From Microstegium vimineum (Eukaryota; Streptophyta; Magnoliopsida; Poales; Poaceae): a stretch of 64,000 bases of DNA. The position numbers were made by a program, and so were the translations under genes. The stretch covers positions 37,354,051-37,418,050 of the forward strand of contig CM039129.1 in assembly GCA_022036555.1 (NCBI GenBank). Direction: 5' to 3'. The notes below the pieces were generated by a model, which saw only the letters and a list, made by a program, of their open reading frames with translations, did not search any database and was not told where the DNA came from. Of the stretch, positions 1-10,805 are shown piece after piece (the stretch's first letter is position 1; each line of letters begins with the position of its first letter).

Positions 1-74
1 ACTGAAAAGCTGGTATATTAACAGTACTTTGGTACTTGGAGAATGCAGCGTGCCTCTGGGATCTGGTGGGGGAT
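1..74 (+). mobile_element. 3' end of Copia element interior (with polypurine tract)
   Basis: The last bases of an LTR retrotransposon whose body lies left of the window. The purine-rich stretch GGGATCTGGTGGGGGAT (58-74) directly precedes an LTR beginning TGTTAG and fits a polypurine tract. No protein can be read from so short a piece; Copia assignment rests on the LTR style and the tract. Confidence 0.5.
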
Positions 75-1086
75 TGTTAGAAGAATTGGGCCTAGCCCAA
101 TTGATAATTCCTATAAATCCCAAAGGCCCACTCACACATGCATGGTATGGTGGGGGACTATAGTCCCACCTTGCTACTCTAGAGGGAGTGAGCCTCACTT
201 AAAAGGGTGAGCTATCCCCATCTAGTTGAAGCTATGGGAGTGAGAGGGAAAAGGTAGAAACCCACGCGCGCGCTCGCTCGCCTCGCCTCGCCTCGCCGGG
301 CGGGGCGGGGCGGGGCGGGGCGAAGGGCGCGGGCGCACGGCATGCGCGTGAATGGTCCGGCGATTTCCCGGCCTCGTGCTTGCGGGTCCACGGCTACCTT
401 TTGCCACTCGTTATTTTTTGCATGCATGGAGAAAATTGCGCTGACTGTTTTGGTAAGCAATTATTCTCGTATTAATGATGATTGATTGAGTGATTGACAC
501 TTACCTTAATACGGTGATTGGCGCGGCTGATTACTTACCATCTGCCGCAGCGCGTCCTGCCTATATAAGGGAGCGACGTCTCTCTCACTGGCGGTGTGTG
601 CTACATCTCCTCCTCGTACCTCTGTGCTGAGCCGTCTTCCTCGCCTTCTCCATCCCGCCGCCGCCGTGTCACCGGCGCCGGGAGAGCAGGTCTCCGAAGC
701 CCACGTCCTCTCGTGTCCCTGCACGGGGTAGGGGGCGTATAAGGTTTTTGGAAAGCGCCGTCGCGACTGCTCGCTGTCCGTCTGCTTCCCTCTACGCCGA
801 CGTCCACTGGTCTTCACCGCCGGCCTGCTTCGACTACTATTGCGCTAGCTCCTCTAGTGCCGACAACCCCACTGTAAGAATGCCTCTCTCTTTCTTCGTT
901 CTTATGCTTATCATGTTGCTAGCACTGAGTAGATCGAGATTGTCTCTGATCGTAGTGTTAGCATGTTCAATTCATGTTTTAGTAGACCGTGTATCTGTGA
1001 TAGGTTTGCCTATGATACACGTTGTTATAATTGTTGTCCTCATTACTGGAATTAGATTCATTGCTAATTCGCCTTTATTTCCAACA
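75..1086 (+). repeat. 3' LTR of Copia-type retrotransposon
   Basis: Begins TGTTAGAAG after a polypurine tract and most likely ends at CCAACA (1081-1086), giving TG...CA ends and about 1.0 kb. A TATA box, CTATATAAGG, lies at 561-570 and would serve as the LTR promoter. At 276-322 a run of CCTCG units is followed by repeated GGGGC units, a GC-rich hairpin or G-quadruplex candidate. Open frames here (for example 748-1089) have no recognisable product. The right border is inferred only from the terminal CA, because the partner LTR is outside the window. Confidence 0.6.
561..570 (+). promoter_or_regulatory. TATA box in Copia LTR
   Basis: CTATATAAGG in a GC-rich context within the 75-1086 LTR. Its position, after roughly half the LTR, is as expected for the U3/R boundary of a plant LTR promoter. 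Confidence 0.5.
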
Positions 1087-1159
1087 TAATGTTTGTTTTT
1101 TAATAGACAAATTCAATCTTAGAAAGTTATTTATTTGGGGATGGATGGAGTATGATTCT

Positions 1160-1825
1160 GATATTTAATCTAAGATATGGCCGTCCTAGTTTTGGCTTTG
1201 TATTTATTATTTGATGAATGAACTAAGATCCAAAGTCAACATTCGAGGAATCAGCCGGGTTATGTTATGTTTTTGGAGCAGTTGATGCATCCAAAATACC
1301 ACAGTGGATTAGATCAGCATATCTAGCATATCCTATCATTCATCTGTGTAAGATGGAATGAAAGCACACGCTTCACGTGCTTTTGGATTGGAGTAGAAGT
1401 AGATGGATGAGCATGCCTTACGTGGCATGATGCATGCATATTTGGAGCATCTTCGTACGGGCTACAGCCACTGCACTTGTACCAAAGTGGAATCAATCAT
1501 ATATATACAGCGTGTGAGAGATCAACATTTGATGAAGACCATAATGATTAACAACATACAGTGTATCAAGCTAAGGAATGCATCATGTGACATCACAATG
1601 ACAGTGAAGGCGATGATGCTTAACAACATATTTGTGCAAAGGCCATTTTGGTCATACCGGAACTGACCACCAGCCATATATGGCCCACATCTCTGCTAGT
1701 ACTGCAACTGTGGCTATTAGAATTATGCGAACACAGCAATAAAATCAAACAAAGAAAATATCTATCTTTTTCATCTAACCAATGTTGACAGAATCAGGGT
1801 CATATAGTGCCCATATTTAGTTCAC
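1160..1825. repeat. Spacer module, copy C (of A/B/C)
   Basis: Non-coding block sharing many phrases in the same order with 8720-9335 (copy A) and 15140-15745 (copy B), for example AAAGTCAACATTCGAGGAAT, GATCAACATTTGATGAAGAC, GAATGCATCATGTGACATCA and TGCTTAACAACATATTTG. Copy C holds about 35 bp near 1291-1325 that A and B lack. No open frame is shared by the copies and no terminal inverted repeats are seen, so it looks like segmental duplication rather than a transposon. Confidence 0.7.
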
Positions 1826-4436
1826 AACCACAATATCAAATCGATATATACACACTTGAGCTTTGTGGTGGAATATATTCGTCCGAATTAAGTCCTTGAC
1901 CTAACATGAATGCTCATAATTTTTGGATTTATTATATAATTTAACTTATAGTTCTTTCTGTGGTAGCTTGTTTTTCTTATGCATTAATTCCACTACTGAA
2001 ATAATTAATTATTCGGTGAACAACCTATAACCATGAAGGCACATTATTAGGTGAAGGACCAAATAAACAATGTGTGGAGGAGCGAATGTGGGCCTTATTT
2101 TTTTTTTCTCACAAAGCACACAAGTGATACGTAGGCTACCTCTCAAAGATCAACCCAACACTTTCCTCTTGTTTTTTTTTTTTTGCTAAGATCACCTAGT
2201 CATAAACTCACCATCTATATATTGATCTTAAAAACAAAAACGAGTAAGATGTGAAAGCCAAACAAATGCAAAAAAATTATGCCTATTTTCACTAGAAAGC
2301 CAACTAACTATATGAAACCGCCTATGCCTATTTTCAAGCCTCATTTGGACGATTTTGGCAAATTTAAACCTAGAATCTCTCGTAGAAAAAGTCAAAACCT
2401 AGGCAAACAAACTCTTTGTGAATTTTTATAAATAGTTTGCTTACACCTTGGTGAAGATATTACCAAGAAATTCATCCAAAAAGATCAAGACTTCACCATG
2501 AATTTTGATTTCCCTCTTTTAAATTGGGGTTTTGACAAGAAAACTCAAAATAAAAAAAAAATCAAGATGCTCATGAAAAATAATCTAGATATGTTACCAA
2601 AACCTCATAGCATGATGATTGTGTCGAAGAAACAACCAAAACCACCCATTCTCAAAGGAATCATGGATTTCACCAAAGAATACTAGAAGAGGTTTTTTAT
2701 GGTGACAAACTTCATAGATAACTGCTGGCCTTCAAGCCATGATATGATCAAGCTCCAAGGATCCAAGGACCCTAGAAACATTTCCACATTATGCCAACAA
2801 CTCAGCTAAATAAACATATTAAAAATGTAAAAAAACTTCAAAAATTCCAAAATAATAAAATAATAAAAGCTCAAGACTTAAGGGAGACTGAAATTAGAGT
2901 GCAAAATTCAAACTTTGATCAACACTAGATGTTGAGATACAAATTACTCCTAGCAAATCAAAGTTTGTATGGTAAAATCCTTAAGAACAAGAGCCTCTCC
3001 CTCTCTCCATGCTTTTAACCCTAAGAAAAATTCTCAAGCACTCAAATAAGACCCTTTCTCAAGATACATCACACAACTAACCATCTCCATATATATAGAC
3101 ACTTAGTTAATTTTCAAATTACTCTTACATGAAGTATTCAACCAAAATAACCCTAGAGTAAAATTGTCCAATTTTTTGTCGATTCGTCGGACAAACCTGG
3201 AGTCTTCACGTCACTTCATCTCGAGTTATCAATGCAATCTTCATGATGACACCACATGTTGTTCAACTTGTCACCCTGATTTTGAGGCCTAAATCGCTCC
3301 AACCTTACGCTATTTTGAAGCCCAAACGACACAACATGCATAGTTTTGAAGACCAAACTAGCAAACCCTCTTGCTACTTTGTAAGGTGTGTGACTCACCA
3401 ATGTCAATGTGTATACGACATCCACCAAGGCCTGATGCCTTTAACTTTATTCTTGAATTTACTTGTGCCATCTTCATCATTCCTGATGTGGACATGTGTC
3501 TAACCTCCACCAAGTACCACAATGTCATTGTCCTCCTCCTCGACTTGTCTGACACCATCTTCATCATTCGTCCTCTTCATTTCATGTATTCTTGCCCTTC
3601 GAGTGAGCAATGTGGAATCTCCCATGGACCTACTCAATATTACTTGGTCCATCAGTTCCAAGCCTCATGGTTCTCCCTTTACCACCCTTTGTCCATCGAC
3701 ATGAAACTTGCTTAGCATTCACCCTTTGCTATCGGTCAGCATAATCCATCACATATAATTCACAAGCAAAGAAACACAACATGTGTCATGTTTTTCCACG
3801 CAACACAACACAATTGTACACTGTTACTTAGCCATTAGCACAATCAAGCATATGAGTTATGAACATAACCGAAAAAACCTAAAATCAGCTTGACAATCGG
3901 TCATCATTCTTTAGTCAAGGGCACATATCAATTTTGACTCCTCGCTATCTTATCCTATAAAATGTGCCAATTTTTATTCGTCAACATTTCAAATGTATAA
4001 TGTTGTTAATGTACTAACCAACCTAATATTATGTGTTGGATCACATTTGGGTGGCTCAAATCAGAGGTGAGAAGTCCTCCATCCCACTTATATATATCTA
4101 TATTTTCAATAATGGATAAAATCTAGCTAGGATGAATGTCAACGTACATCAGCTCATACACAACACACCTCAAAATTAGGTGTGCAAAACCAAATATCAA
4201 AATTATTAGGTACAAAAACAATAGATATACAATATCTCTCTCTCTCACACACACACATACAAGAGCGAAACAATATCAACAATGGCAAGATTGTGCTTCT
4301 TCATATAACACAGGTGCCTTATGTATCTCACAACTAAAAATGTAACTATAGTGTGGTGCTATGGGCGATCTCCATGCAACAACATCAAATTTCCCTTGGG
4401 GCTCGACACCCCTCGACAAAACCTCTTGAAACGTTA
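1826..4436. other. AT-rich spacer, possibly old LTR material
   Basis: No supportable gene. Short frames at 2498-2686 (62 codons, Lys-rich) and 3371-3715 have no recognisable domain. On the minus strand 2860-3110 reads like retroelement LTR sequence, with a TATATATATGG box near 3090 followed by a leader-like region, but no TG...CA borders or target duplication were found. A short CT/CA microsatellite lies at 4233-4259. Confidence 0.35.
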
Positions 4437-5762
4437 TCATGGGAGCTTCATTGTCATGGAAGAAACAATATGATAGTCATTAAACACCAAACAATAATCA
4501 TTAGATCCATCTAATCTTTGAACTAGTTTTCTGTTTTGCAAGGGACTAACAGGGTGAGCACCAAAAATAAAGTTGTATCTCTGGCTGACTTCTTTGGTAC
4601 ATGACAGAGCCATGCCCCAGAACTTTGTACTGAAATTATCTCTTAGCATGCTAGCCATGATGTTCCCGGCTATGAAAGAGCCATTCAGTCCATTGGCAAT
4701 CTCCATAGCCATCGGTGTGAGCCTTGGTTCTTCCTCAGGATTCGCACTTCCGAATGCAAGAGCTTTGAAGAAGTACCAGTACGCTTCTTCAGTTAGGTAT
4801 TCCACCTTGAGAGCTTGTGTTATCCCAAATCTTGTGATCTTGTTGGACCGGCTACAGATTATGATCTTGGCAGCGCGCCTTTTGAATGTTGAACACATAC
4901 TACTCCATGTATCCTCATGGATATCTCCATTCACCTCAACAATAACCAAAACCCTCTCATTGGCTCTATCCGAGGCATTATCATCTTGATACCTGACACC
5001 ATCTATTACAGAAGCAAACCTTGCTGCATCAAGGTCTTCCTCTGTGAAAAACAGTATTTGGGAAAAGGCCGTACCAACCCTTTCGTCACTGCACGCGTGC
5101 TGAACAAGGGTGCTTTTACCAACTTTTGCTGGACCAACAATTGGTAGGACGTCCGGATAAATTCCAGTAGTGCCAGCATGACAACTCTCTTGCATCAAAA
5201 AGTTCATTATGTGTTCCATTTCGACATGGCGACTGAACATACACTTCTCCATGACCAGGTACGTGCTATATGGCCGGCGGCACAACAATGGAGGACAACC
5301 ATTTAGAAACATGACAAACTCACTGGAATCGTCAATGAGTATCTGTAGGGATCGGAACACTTGATGTAGCTCTTTCTCACCTCCTTGGCAACTTCGTCCG
5401 CGCGCACACAACTGGATACGTTTGGCAGGATTGAACTTAGAGAGGGCAAAAGAGTAGTAACTCACAACTTTATTATCTTCTTCTGGAGAAGCTTGGTTCT
5501 TGAAGGTGCTGTCCAGCACATAGTAGCCTCTGTACATGGCAGCTCGTAGAGCCTTTAGCTGCTCTAGCATGGCTTGATTCCTGATCTGCCTCCCTTCTGC
5601 TTCCTCGACGAGGATACGAACCCGCAACAGCTTGTGGCGAAGGTGCTCATCAACGGGCAGGGGCAGAGATGAGGCTGTCTCCTCGTTGGAGAGCTTCTCG
5701 AGAACGAAAGATATGGACCGATGGGCGATTTCACCCAAAATTGCAGAGAAGGCGATCTCCAT
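4437..5762 (-). CDS. Truncated CC-NB-ARC disease-resistance-like protein (no LRR)
   Basis: Single uninterrupted 441-residue frame. Residues 1-100 form a helical N-terminal region of the kind seen in grass CC-type NLRs, with RGYYVLDS near 78-85. The NB-ARC P-loop GPAKVGKST is at 210-218, a kinase-2-like strand VLVIVEVNGD at 271-280, an RNBS-B-like KIIICSRSNK at 299-308, and a GLPL-region equivalent around 356-375. The usual acidic pair after kinase-2 is replaced by V-E, and no MHD motif or leucine-rich repeats follow; the frame ends 40 residues after the NB-ARC core. NLRs act as intracellular immune receptors through nucleotide-dependent switching. This short, degenerate form could be a helper or decoy, or a truncated gene. 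The start at 5762 is the first Met and begins a typical N-terminal helix. Confidence 0.85.
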   Translation of the reverse strand: MEIAFSAILGEIAHRSISFVLEKLSNEETASSLPLPVDEHLRHKLLRVRILVEEAEGRQIRNQAMLEQLKALRAAMYRGYYVLDSTFKNQASPEEDNKVVSYYSFALSKFNPAKRIQLCARGRSCQGGEKELHQVFRSLQILIDDSSEFVMFLNGCPPLLCRRPYSTYLVMEKCMFSRHVEMEHIMNFLMQESCHAGTTGIYPDVLPIVGPAKVGKSTLVQHACSDERVGTAFSQILFFTEEDLDAARFASVIDGVRYQDDNASDRANERVLVIVEVNGDIHEDTWSSMCSTFKRRAAKIIICSRSNKITRFGITQALKVEYLTEEAYWYFFKALAFGSANPEEEPRLTPMAMEIANGLNGSFIAGNIMASMLRDNFSTKFWGMALSCTKEVSQRYNFIFGAHPVSPLQNRKLVQRLDGSNDYCLVFNDYHIVSSMTMKLP

Positions 5763-6437
5763 CTTAGAAGGAGATACAAACCCTCCTTGTTGCTGATTCT
5801 ATTCGCGTCCAAAAGTTGACGCCTTAGTCGCGCCCAATCCTTATACAATATAAGAGGGAGACTGGAGACAGTAATAAGGAAGTACGCCTCTCTCTCTCTC
5901 TCTCTCTCTCTGATTTTTTTTCTTATTACTGTTAGCAACTACACCAATAGAACACAATCAATGAACCAACCAAGCCAAACTCAAGCTAAAAGTACTGAAT
6001 CTCAGCTCAGGAAGAAGTAGCAGCAGGAGATAAGATGCTAAAGGAAGGTACTAAAAGGACTGGAAATAGGAAATCCCGGGTATAAGAGGAATAGGAGCTG
6101 GAGGAGGAAGAAGTATAGTAAACTAGAGAGGAGATATCTATTTTTTTTACAAGAAGAGAGGAGATATTTGGATTTTGAATGTTGAAATGTTCATGCCTTC
6201 TTCGCCTGCACAGTTCCCCTTTTCAGCTGAAGCCCCAAGTTGCCAACCTGTCTAGGGCCCACATGTCAGTGTCCTGACAATAACTTCTGTTGACTTTTTT
6301 TGAAAGGACTGCAGTAGCTCCGATATTTTCTTTTAAGCAGAAAGAAATTTTGTTTGCAGCACCTGAAAGCGATCCCCCAGATAGTTGGTCAAGAACAGCT
6401 GGCTAGCCGAACGAAGGAGCTGTTGTGGCCCGAATTA
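5763..6437. other. 5' flank of the NB-ARC gene
   Basis: Contains a CT dinucleotide run at about 5886-5912 and a weak TATA-like ATATTGTATAAGG on the minus strand near 5835-5850, either of which may belong to the promoter of the minus-strand NB-ARC gene. No other gene or RNA seen. Confidence 0.4.
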
Positions 6438-6753
6438 GGGTGTGTTTGGTATATCTCTGTTACTAGTAAAATTATTTTTTTAGAAAATAGTTTTATGAGC
6501 AACTTTTTAGATGAAGCTGAGTTATTTTAGAAAAAGTGTTTGGTAAAACAGTTTTCAATAACTTTATGTATGGATATGAGAGAGAAAGGGGGAAAGATCT
6601 AGAGCTAAGATAAACTACTTTTTTTAGCTTCATTCCACTTCTTATCTTTGTGAGAGAAAAAAAATAGTTTTATGAGTAAATCTATTTTTTAAAAAATTGT
6701 GTTTAAAAAAAAACAATTCATTGAAGCTGTTGTGAGCTGTACCAAACATGCCC
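6438..6753. mobile_element. Tourist-like (PIF/Harbinger) MITE
   Basis: Ends GGGTGTGTTTGGTA...TACCAAACATGCCC form imperfect terminal inverted repeats and are flanked by TTA on both sides (6435-6437 and 6754-6756), the target duplication typical of PIF/Harbinger elements. 316 bp, AT-rich, no coding capacity. Confidence 0.8.
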
Positions 6754-7018
6754 TTAATATCTATATTTCCTAAACATCGTTTTCAATTTGTTTTGCACTT
6801 TTGCTGCATGTTCCCCCATTTATTCAAATCTAGCAAACATGCCCCATGAGCTGTAACAGTGTATAGCTTGTTGTAGTCACATGTACTCGTCCAATGTAAA
6901 AAAAAACGGATTGGAAAATTTTTATTAGATTAACCGGACTTTATCCAACTTTATTTCATAAAAATGCAATGTGCAATAACGATTAGTCGTGCATGCATGG
7001 GAAATTAACTAGAGACTA

Positions 7019-7145
7019 AACCTTGTTTGAAGATACATGTATCTCCTTCAAATCATATGGGTTGAAGTGTATTTAAACTAATTTACACTCCAGTTCACTC
7101 TAATTCATGTGGTTTGAGGTAAATACATATGCATCCAAACAAGGC
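7019..7145. mobile_element. Small MITE with inverted ends
   Basis: ACCTTGTTTGAAGATACATG at the left and the complement of ATGCATCCAAACAAGGCC at the right form imperfect inverted repeats around a short AT-rich core. Family uncertain; Tourist-like by its ends and the flanking TAA/TTA. Confidence 0.5.
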
Positions 7146-7197
7146 CTTAAGCCCTTAAGTATGATTGTATGAATGGTACGGTAGCTATTGTGTTGTA

Positions 7198-7431
7198 CTC
7201 CCTCCGTTTCAATTTATAATTGGTTTGATTTTTTTACCCCAACTTTGACCACTCATCTTATTAAAAAAATTATGTAAACATAATCAAATTTAAGTTGTTC
7301 ATGTGGACTATTTATTAAATAAGTAAGCCACACCAAAACAAATGATATTTTGTAAAAAAATTGAATAAGATGAGTGGTGAAACATAGGGATTAAAAAGTC
7401 AAAAGTACCTATTACGTGATTGAGGAGGTGG
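7198..7431. mobile_element. Stowaway MITE (degenerate right end)
   Basis: Starts CTCCCTCCGTTTCAATTT after TA, the Stowaway signature, and carries the same internal sequence as 43706-43940 (including ACTTTGACCACTCATCTTAT and AAGTAAGCCACACCAAAA). The right terminus is mutated (GATTGAGGAGGTGG). Confidence 0.8.
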
Positions 7432-7729
7432 AACCACACGCCCTACACCAAGCCGCGTTCAGTTGCCACGCGCACAGAGTTGGGTGGACTCTTGTCAGGG
7501 GCCTCATATAAAATTAGATACATGCCATATTGCCATTATAAATTTCAACGGGACTGAAACGTGCCGCTACTTCTTACACAAGTAAGTCATGTCTCAAATG
7601 CTACATATAAGTTTCATATATTACTCATGTTGATATCTCTACTCTCGCCGCAGTAGCAAAAGTCATGTCTTATATGTTACATACATGCTCAGTTTAATAT
7701 TGAAGAGTGTTTGAATCTTTCTTGTTGGC

Positions 7730-9490
7730 TTGACCGTTGACTTCTAAGCTAGATGGAAACGTTGACCTGGTCAAAGCCATCCAGGAGCTAAAACCTCTGT
7801 GAATGGGCTCTTGGAGCAACATGTGGTACGGCCCAGGCCCACGAAATGGAATGCAGAGTCCACATTTTAAATTTTATTATTAATAATAAAATTAAATAAA
7901 TTCAGAGTCAACATTTCAAGAAAGAACGAGGCAGCTGGTCACACAAGTTCAACACGATTAAATTAAAAAGGCTATGATTTGGAATTTGTCAATTTGGAGT
8001 TGCTGATTGAACGGGTCGGACCCGACAAACAATGGACGAGGATTGGAGGCATTCGCAATTCCAAGTGGATATTCCAAGCAAACAAGTACATATACTCCTG
8101 TATTGTGTTTCCTGTACATATACGAGGATTGGAGTATGTAACATATGAGACATGATTATAAGTATTCTGTTTCCTGTGCACGAGTGATACTTAAATGCTT
8201 CTCTTCATTGTACACTTTCGTTTTGGACACAAATGAAGTCAGAATATCTCTTGTTTATAATGATTCGTAAAAAGAATATCGCTTGTAATAATTCGTAAAA
8301 GGGAATATCACTTGTACTAACTAACAGCTAGTTATAGACTTGACTAAAAAATTAGTCCACCTATTAACCCTACTGTTTAGATGCACTAAAGCTAATTTGA
8401 GCTAAAATTAGCTAGCTAGTAATTAGCTCATGGTATCTAAACATGCCCTTAATAGAGAAGAAAAAAACATGTAACAAAAAATATTATCAAACAATAACAA
8501 ACAGAATAATAAACCACTCCACACAAAAGAAACGACAACAATACAACCAAACATATTTTTCATCACTCCATTAATGGCTACGCCAACATAGTGGAAGATG
8601 TACGTTTTAGCAAAACAAATGGATTATGTAAATATTATGAATTATGTTACTTGGTTAAAGTTACATTTTTTTTGTTACCATGCCAATGTTCAATACTATG
8701 GTTCTTGAAGTAGCTCTAGACATCTATTCTAAGATACGGTCCGCCCAGGTTTGACTTTGTATAATATGGTTGACGAATGCCAAAGTCAACATTCGAGGAA
8801 TCAGCAGCTATCCACCCACCCGGCATGAGATCGAGTTCCAACACAGAACCAATCGGGTTATGATTATGATTTTGGAGCAGCTGAGGCATAGTATATCCTA
8901 TCTCATTTGTGTCAGAGGCAAATGAAGCATGCATATGACATGCTTCTCGATTGAAGTGGATAGATGGATGAGCACGCCTTACGTGACATGCCATTTGGAC
9001 CATCTTCAATCATATACCGCGTGTGAGAGATCAATATTGATGAAGACCCTGATGATTAACAGCATATATCTATTACAAGGAATGCATCATGTGACATCAG
9101 AATATTGACAGTATAATGAAGGTGGTGATGCTTAACAACATGTTTGCAAAGAGGGCATTTTGGTCATCCGGAAACTGACCACCACCAGCCACACACCTCT
9201 ACAAGTACTGCAACTGCATGGCTGGCAGAATTGTGTGAAGGTAATCAAATCAAACAATTTAAGTCCTTTTTTCAGCTAACCAATGCTGACAGAATCGTGA
9301 TGGCGATCACATACACATAGTGCTCGTTTAATTCAGGTGCACATCATGATCTGGCTGATGTAAGAGATCTTCTTGAATGGATATGGATTACTCCTAGATC
9401 ATCAATTCGGTGCTTGTTTAATAGGGCTTTTCTGGAGGGGCTCTTTTGGAGAAGTATAAGCCGTTTTGGCTCCTAAAATAGCTTTGGCTC
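7730..9490. repeat. Duplicated spacer block, copy A
   Basis: Parallels 14215-16330 (copy B) in order: a GACCGTTGAC region, AACCTCTGTGAATGGGCTCT, a 7-8% gapped stretch around CAGTTGGTCACA, AAAAAGGCTATGATTTGGAA, ATTATCAAACAATAACAAAC, then the module also present at 1160-1825. Differences are scattered substitutions and indels. It contains a small palindromic MITE-like insert near 8366-8449 that copy B lacks. No conserved frame is seen. Confidence 0.75.
8366..8449. mobile_element. Short palindromic MITE-like insert
   Basis: CCCTACTGTTTAGATGCAC at the left and complement of GGTATCTAAACATGCCC at the right share the core TGTTTAGAT, and the middle is rich in TTAGCTAG. Present in copy A of the duplicated block, absent in B. 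Family not certain. Confidence 0.45.
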
Positions 9491-9723
9491 TTTTACTTTT
9501 TAATATGACACTATTATGGAAAGCAAAGGTTGAAAAAAGTGTCGTTTCTTCTCTTGGACACTGTTCCACCGAAAATTTGTAATAGCAAATAACTTGTGCA
9601 AGATAAACTGACTACATGATGTGATTTGCAAACTTTGCAAGGTTAGTCCAAAGAATCCATTGCATTTGTGTAAAGTTGGTTCATAATTCACTATTGAGGT
9701 GTATTCCATAATTCAAAATTGGT

Positions 9724-9942
9724 TCATCCTCTTCCAACTGCAATATATTCCTCAAAACAGATCAATCTGTAAATACTAGCGCAAATGCAAAGTGCACTTT
9801 GATAATCCCAGAGAACCTTCTCCATGGTATCATCATAAATGTCTAGTGGAATATTTACAAGGAACACAATCGAAGAACCTTCCACCAACATGAATAACAA
9901 CAGAGGCAAGTAGCTGGTTTGATTAAAGATGATATCCAACAT
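9724..9942 (-). pseudogene. Possible NB-ARC relic
   Basis: A 72-residue frame whose middle resembles the kinase-2 to RNBS-B stretch of the NB-ARC gene at 4437-5762: SIVFLVNIPLDIYDDT against VLVIVEVNGDIHEDT, followed after a similar distance by LCICASIYRLICF against IIICSRSNKITRF. It lacks a P-loop. Downstream sequence on the same strand (9500-9709) hints at further frame-shifted remains. The match is by eye and weak; it could be coincidence. Confidence 0.3.
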
Positions 9943-10805
9943 TTAATCAAACCTGAGCTTTCTATTAATCTCTTCTCGTCTTGAATTTTGTTATGTTGTT
10001 TTAGTTATTTTTTCTTTTTAGTTGGGTGGATCCATCTAACCTGAGCTTTCTATTAATCTCTTCTCGTCTTAGTTTTTGATCCTTTCTTTATGTGAAGTTG
10101 TCCTTAGTTGGATCGAGTGGTGAAAAGTTGCAATGATTTGACAATATAGTGGTACAGTAAACATTTGGTAATAACAGATTAATTAGGTTTAATAGTTTCG
10201 TCTCGCTAATTAGTCTACTATAATTAGTTTTATAATTAGCTCATATTTAGTCCTCCTAATTACTATCCAAACATTCAATGTGACATACATTCAATATGAC
10301 ATGGACTGAACTTTAGCCCCTGAATCTAAACACTCTCTTAGCCTTGAATCATATACTTCCCCATCCCAAATGATAAGTCATTTTAAGAATCTTGGAGTGT
10401 CAAAACATTTTAAGTTATATTAAACTTATATGATAATAGAATAACATTTATGATGTTAACTAAGTATCATTAGATTCTTTATCAATTATAGTTTTATAAT
10501 ATACCTATTCAATACCATAAATTTTTATATTTTTCTCCATAATTTTAGTCAAAGTTAAACAGTCCCGGCTCCTCCCCTGAGATATCACAAAGGAGTTTTA
10601 TAAACCGTTATACTCTGTTGTTCTCGCTGAAAGCTGGAGCTGCAGATATTTTATCTGATATGAGAGTTGACATAAAAGAAACAAAACATAGCACTTCAAG
10701 AAGGCCACCGATTCTACTCTATATCGCGGACTTCACGTTTGCTCAAATCATGCCATTTGCATATGTTACGCCCATATAGATATATACCAATGCAATAGAT
10801 AGATA
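9943..10805. other. AT-rich spacer with MITE-like segments
   Basis: A 33-bp direct repeat beginning ACCTGAGCTTTCTATTAATC occurs at about 9952 and 10039. Bases about 10155-10342 carry phrases of a widespread grass MITE (TTCGTCTCGCTAATTAGTC, TTTAGCCCCTGAATCTAAAC). About 10350-10565 begins CTTCCCCATCCCAAATGATA and ends in TCAAAGTTAAAC, resembling a decayed Stowaway element. No gene. Confidence 0.5.

Noticed and set aside
212..460. Minus-strand frames of 61-82 codons in the first LTR
   Set aside because: They arise from GC-rich simple repeats inside the LTR and have no domain or start context.
4573..5147. Plus-strand frames opposite the NB-ARC gene
   Set aside because: Antisense shadows of the 441-codon minus-strand gene.
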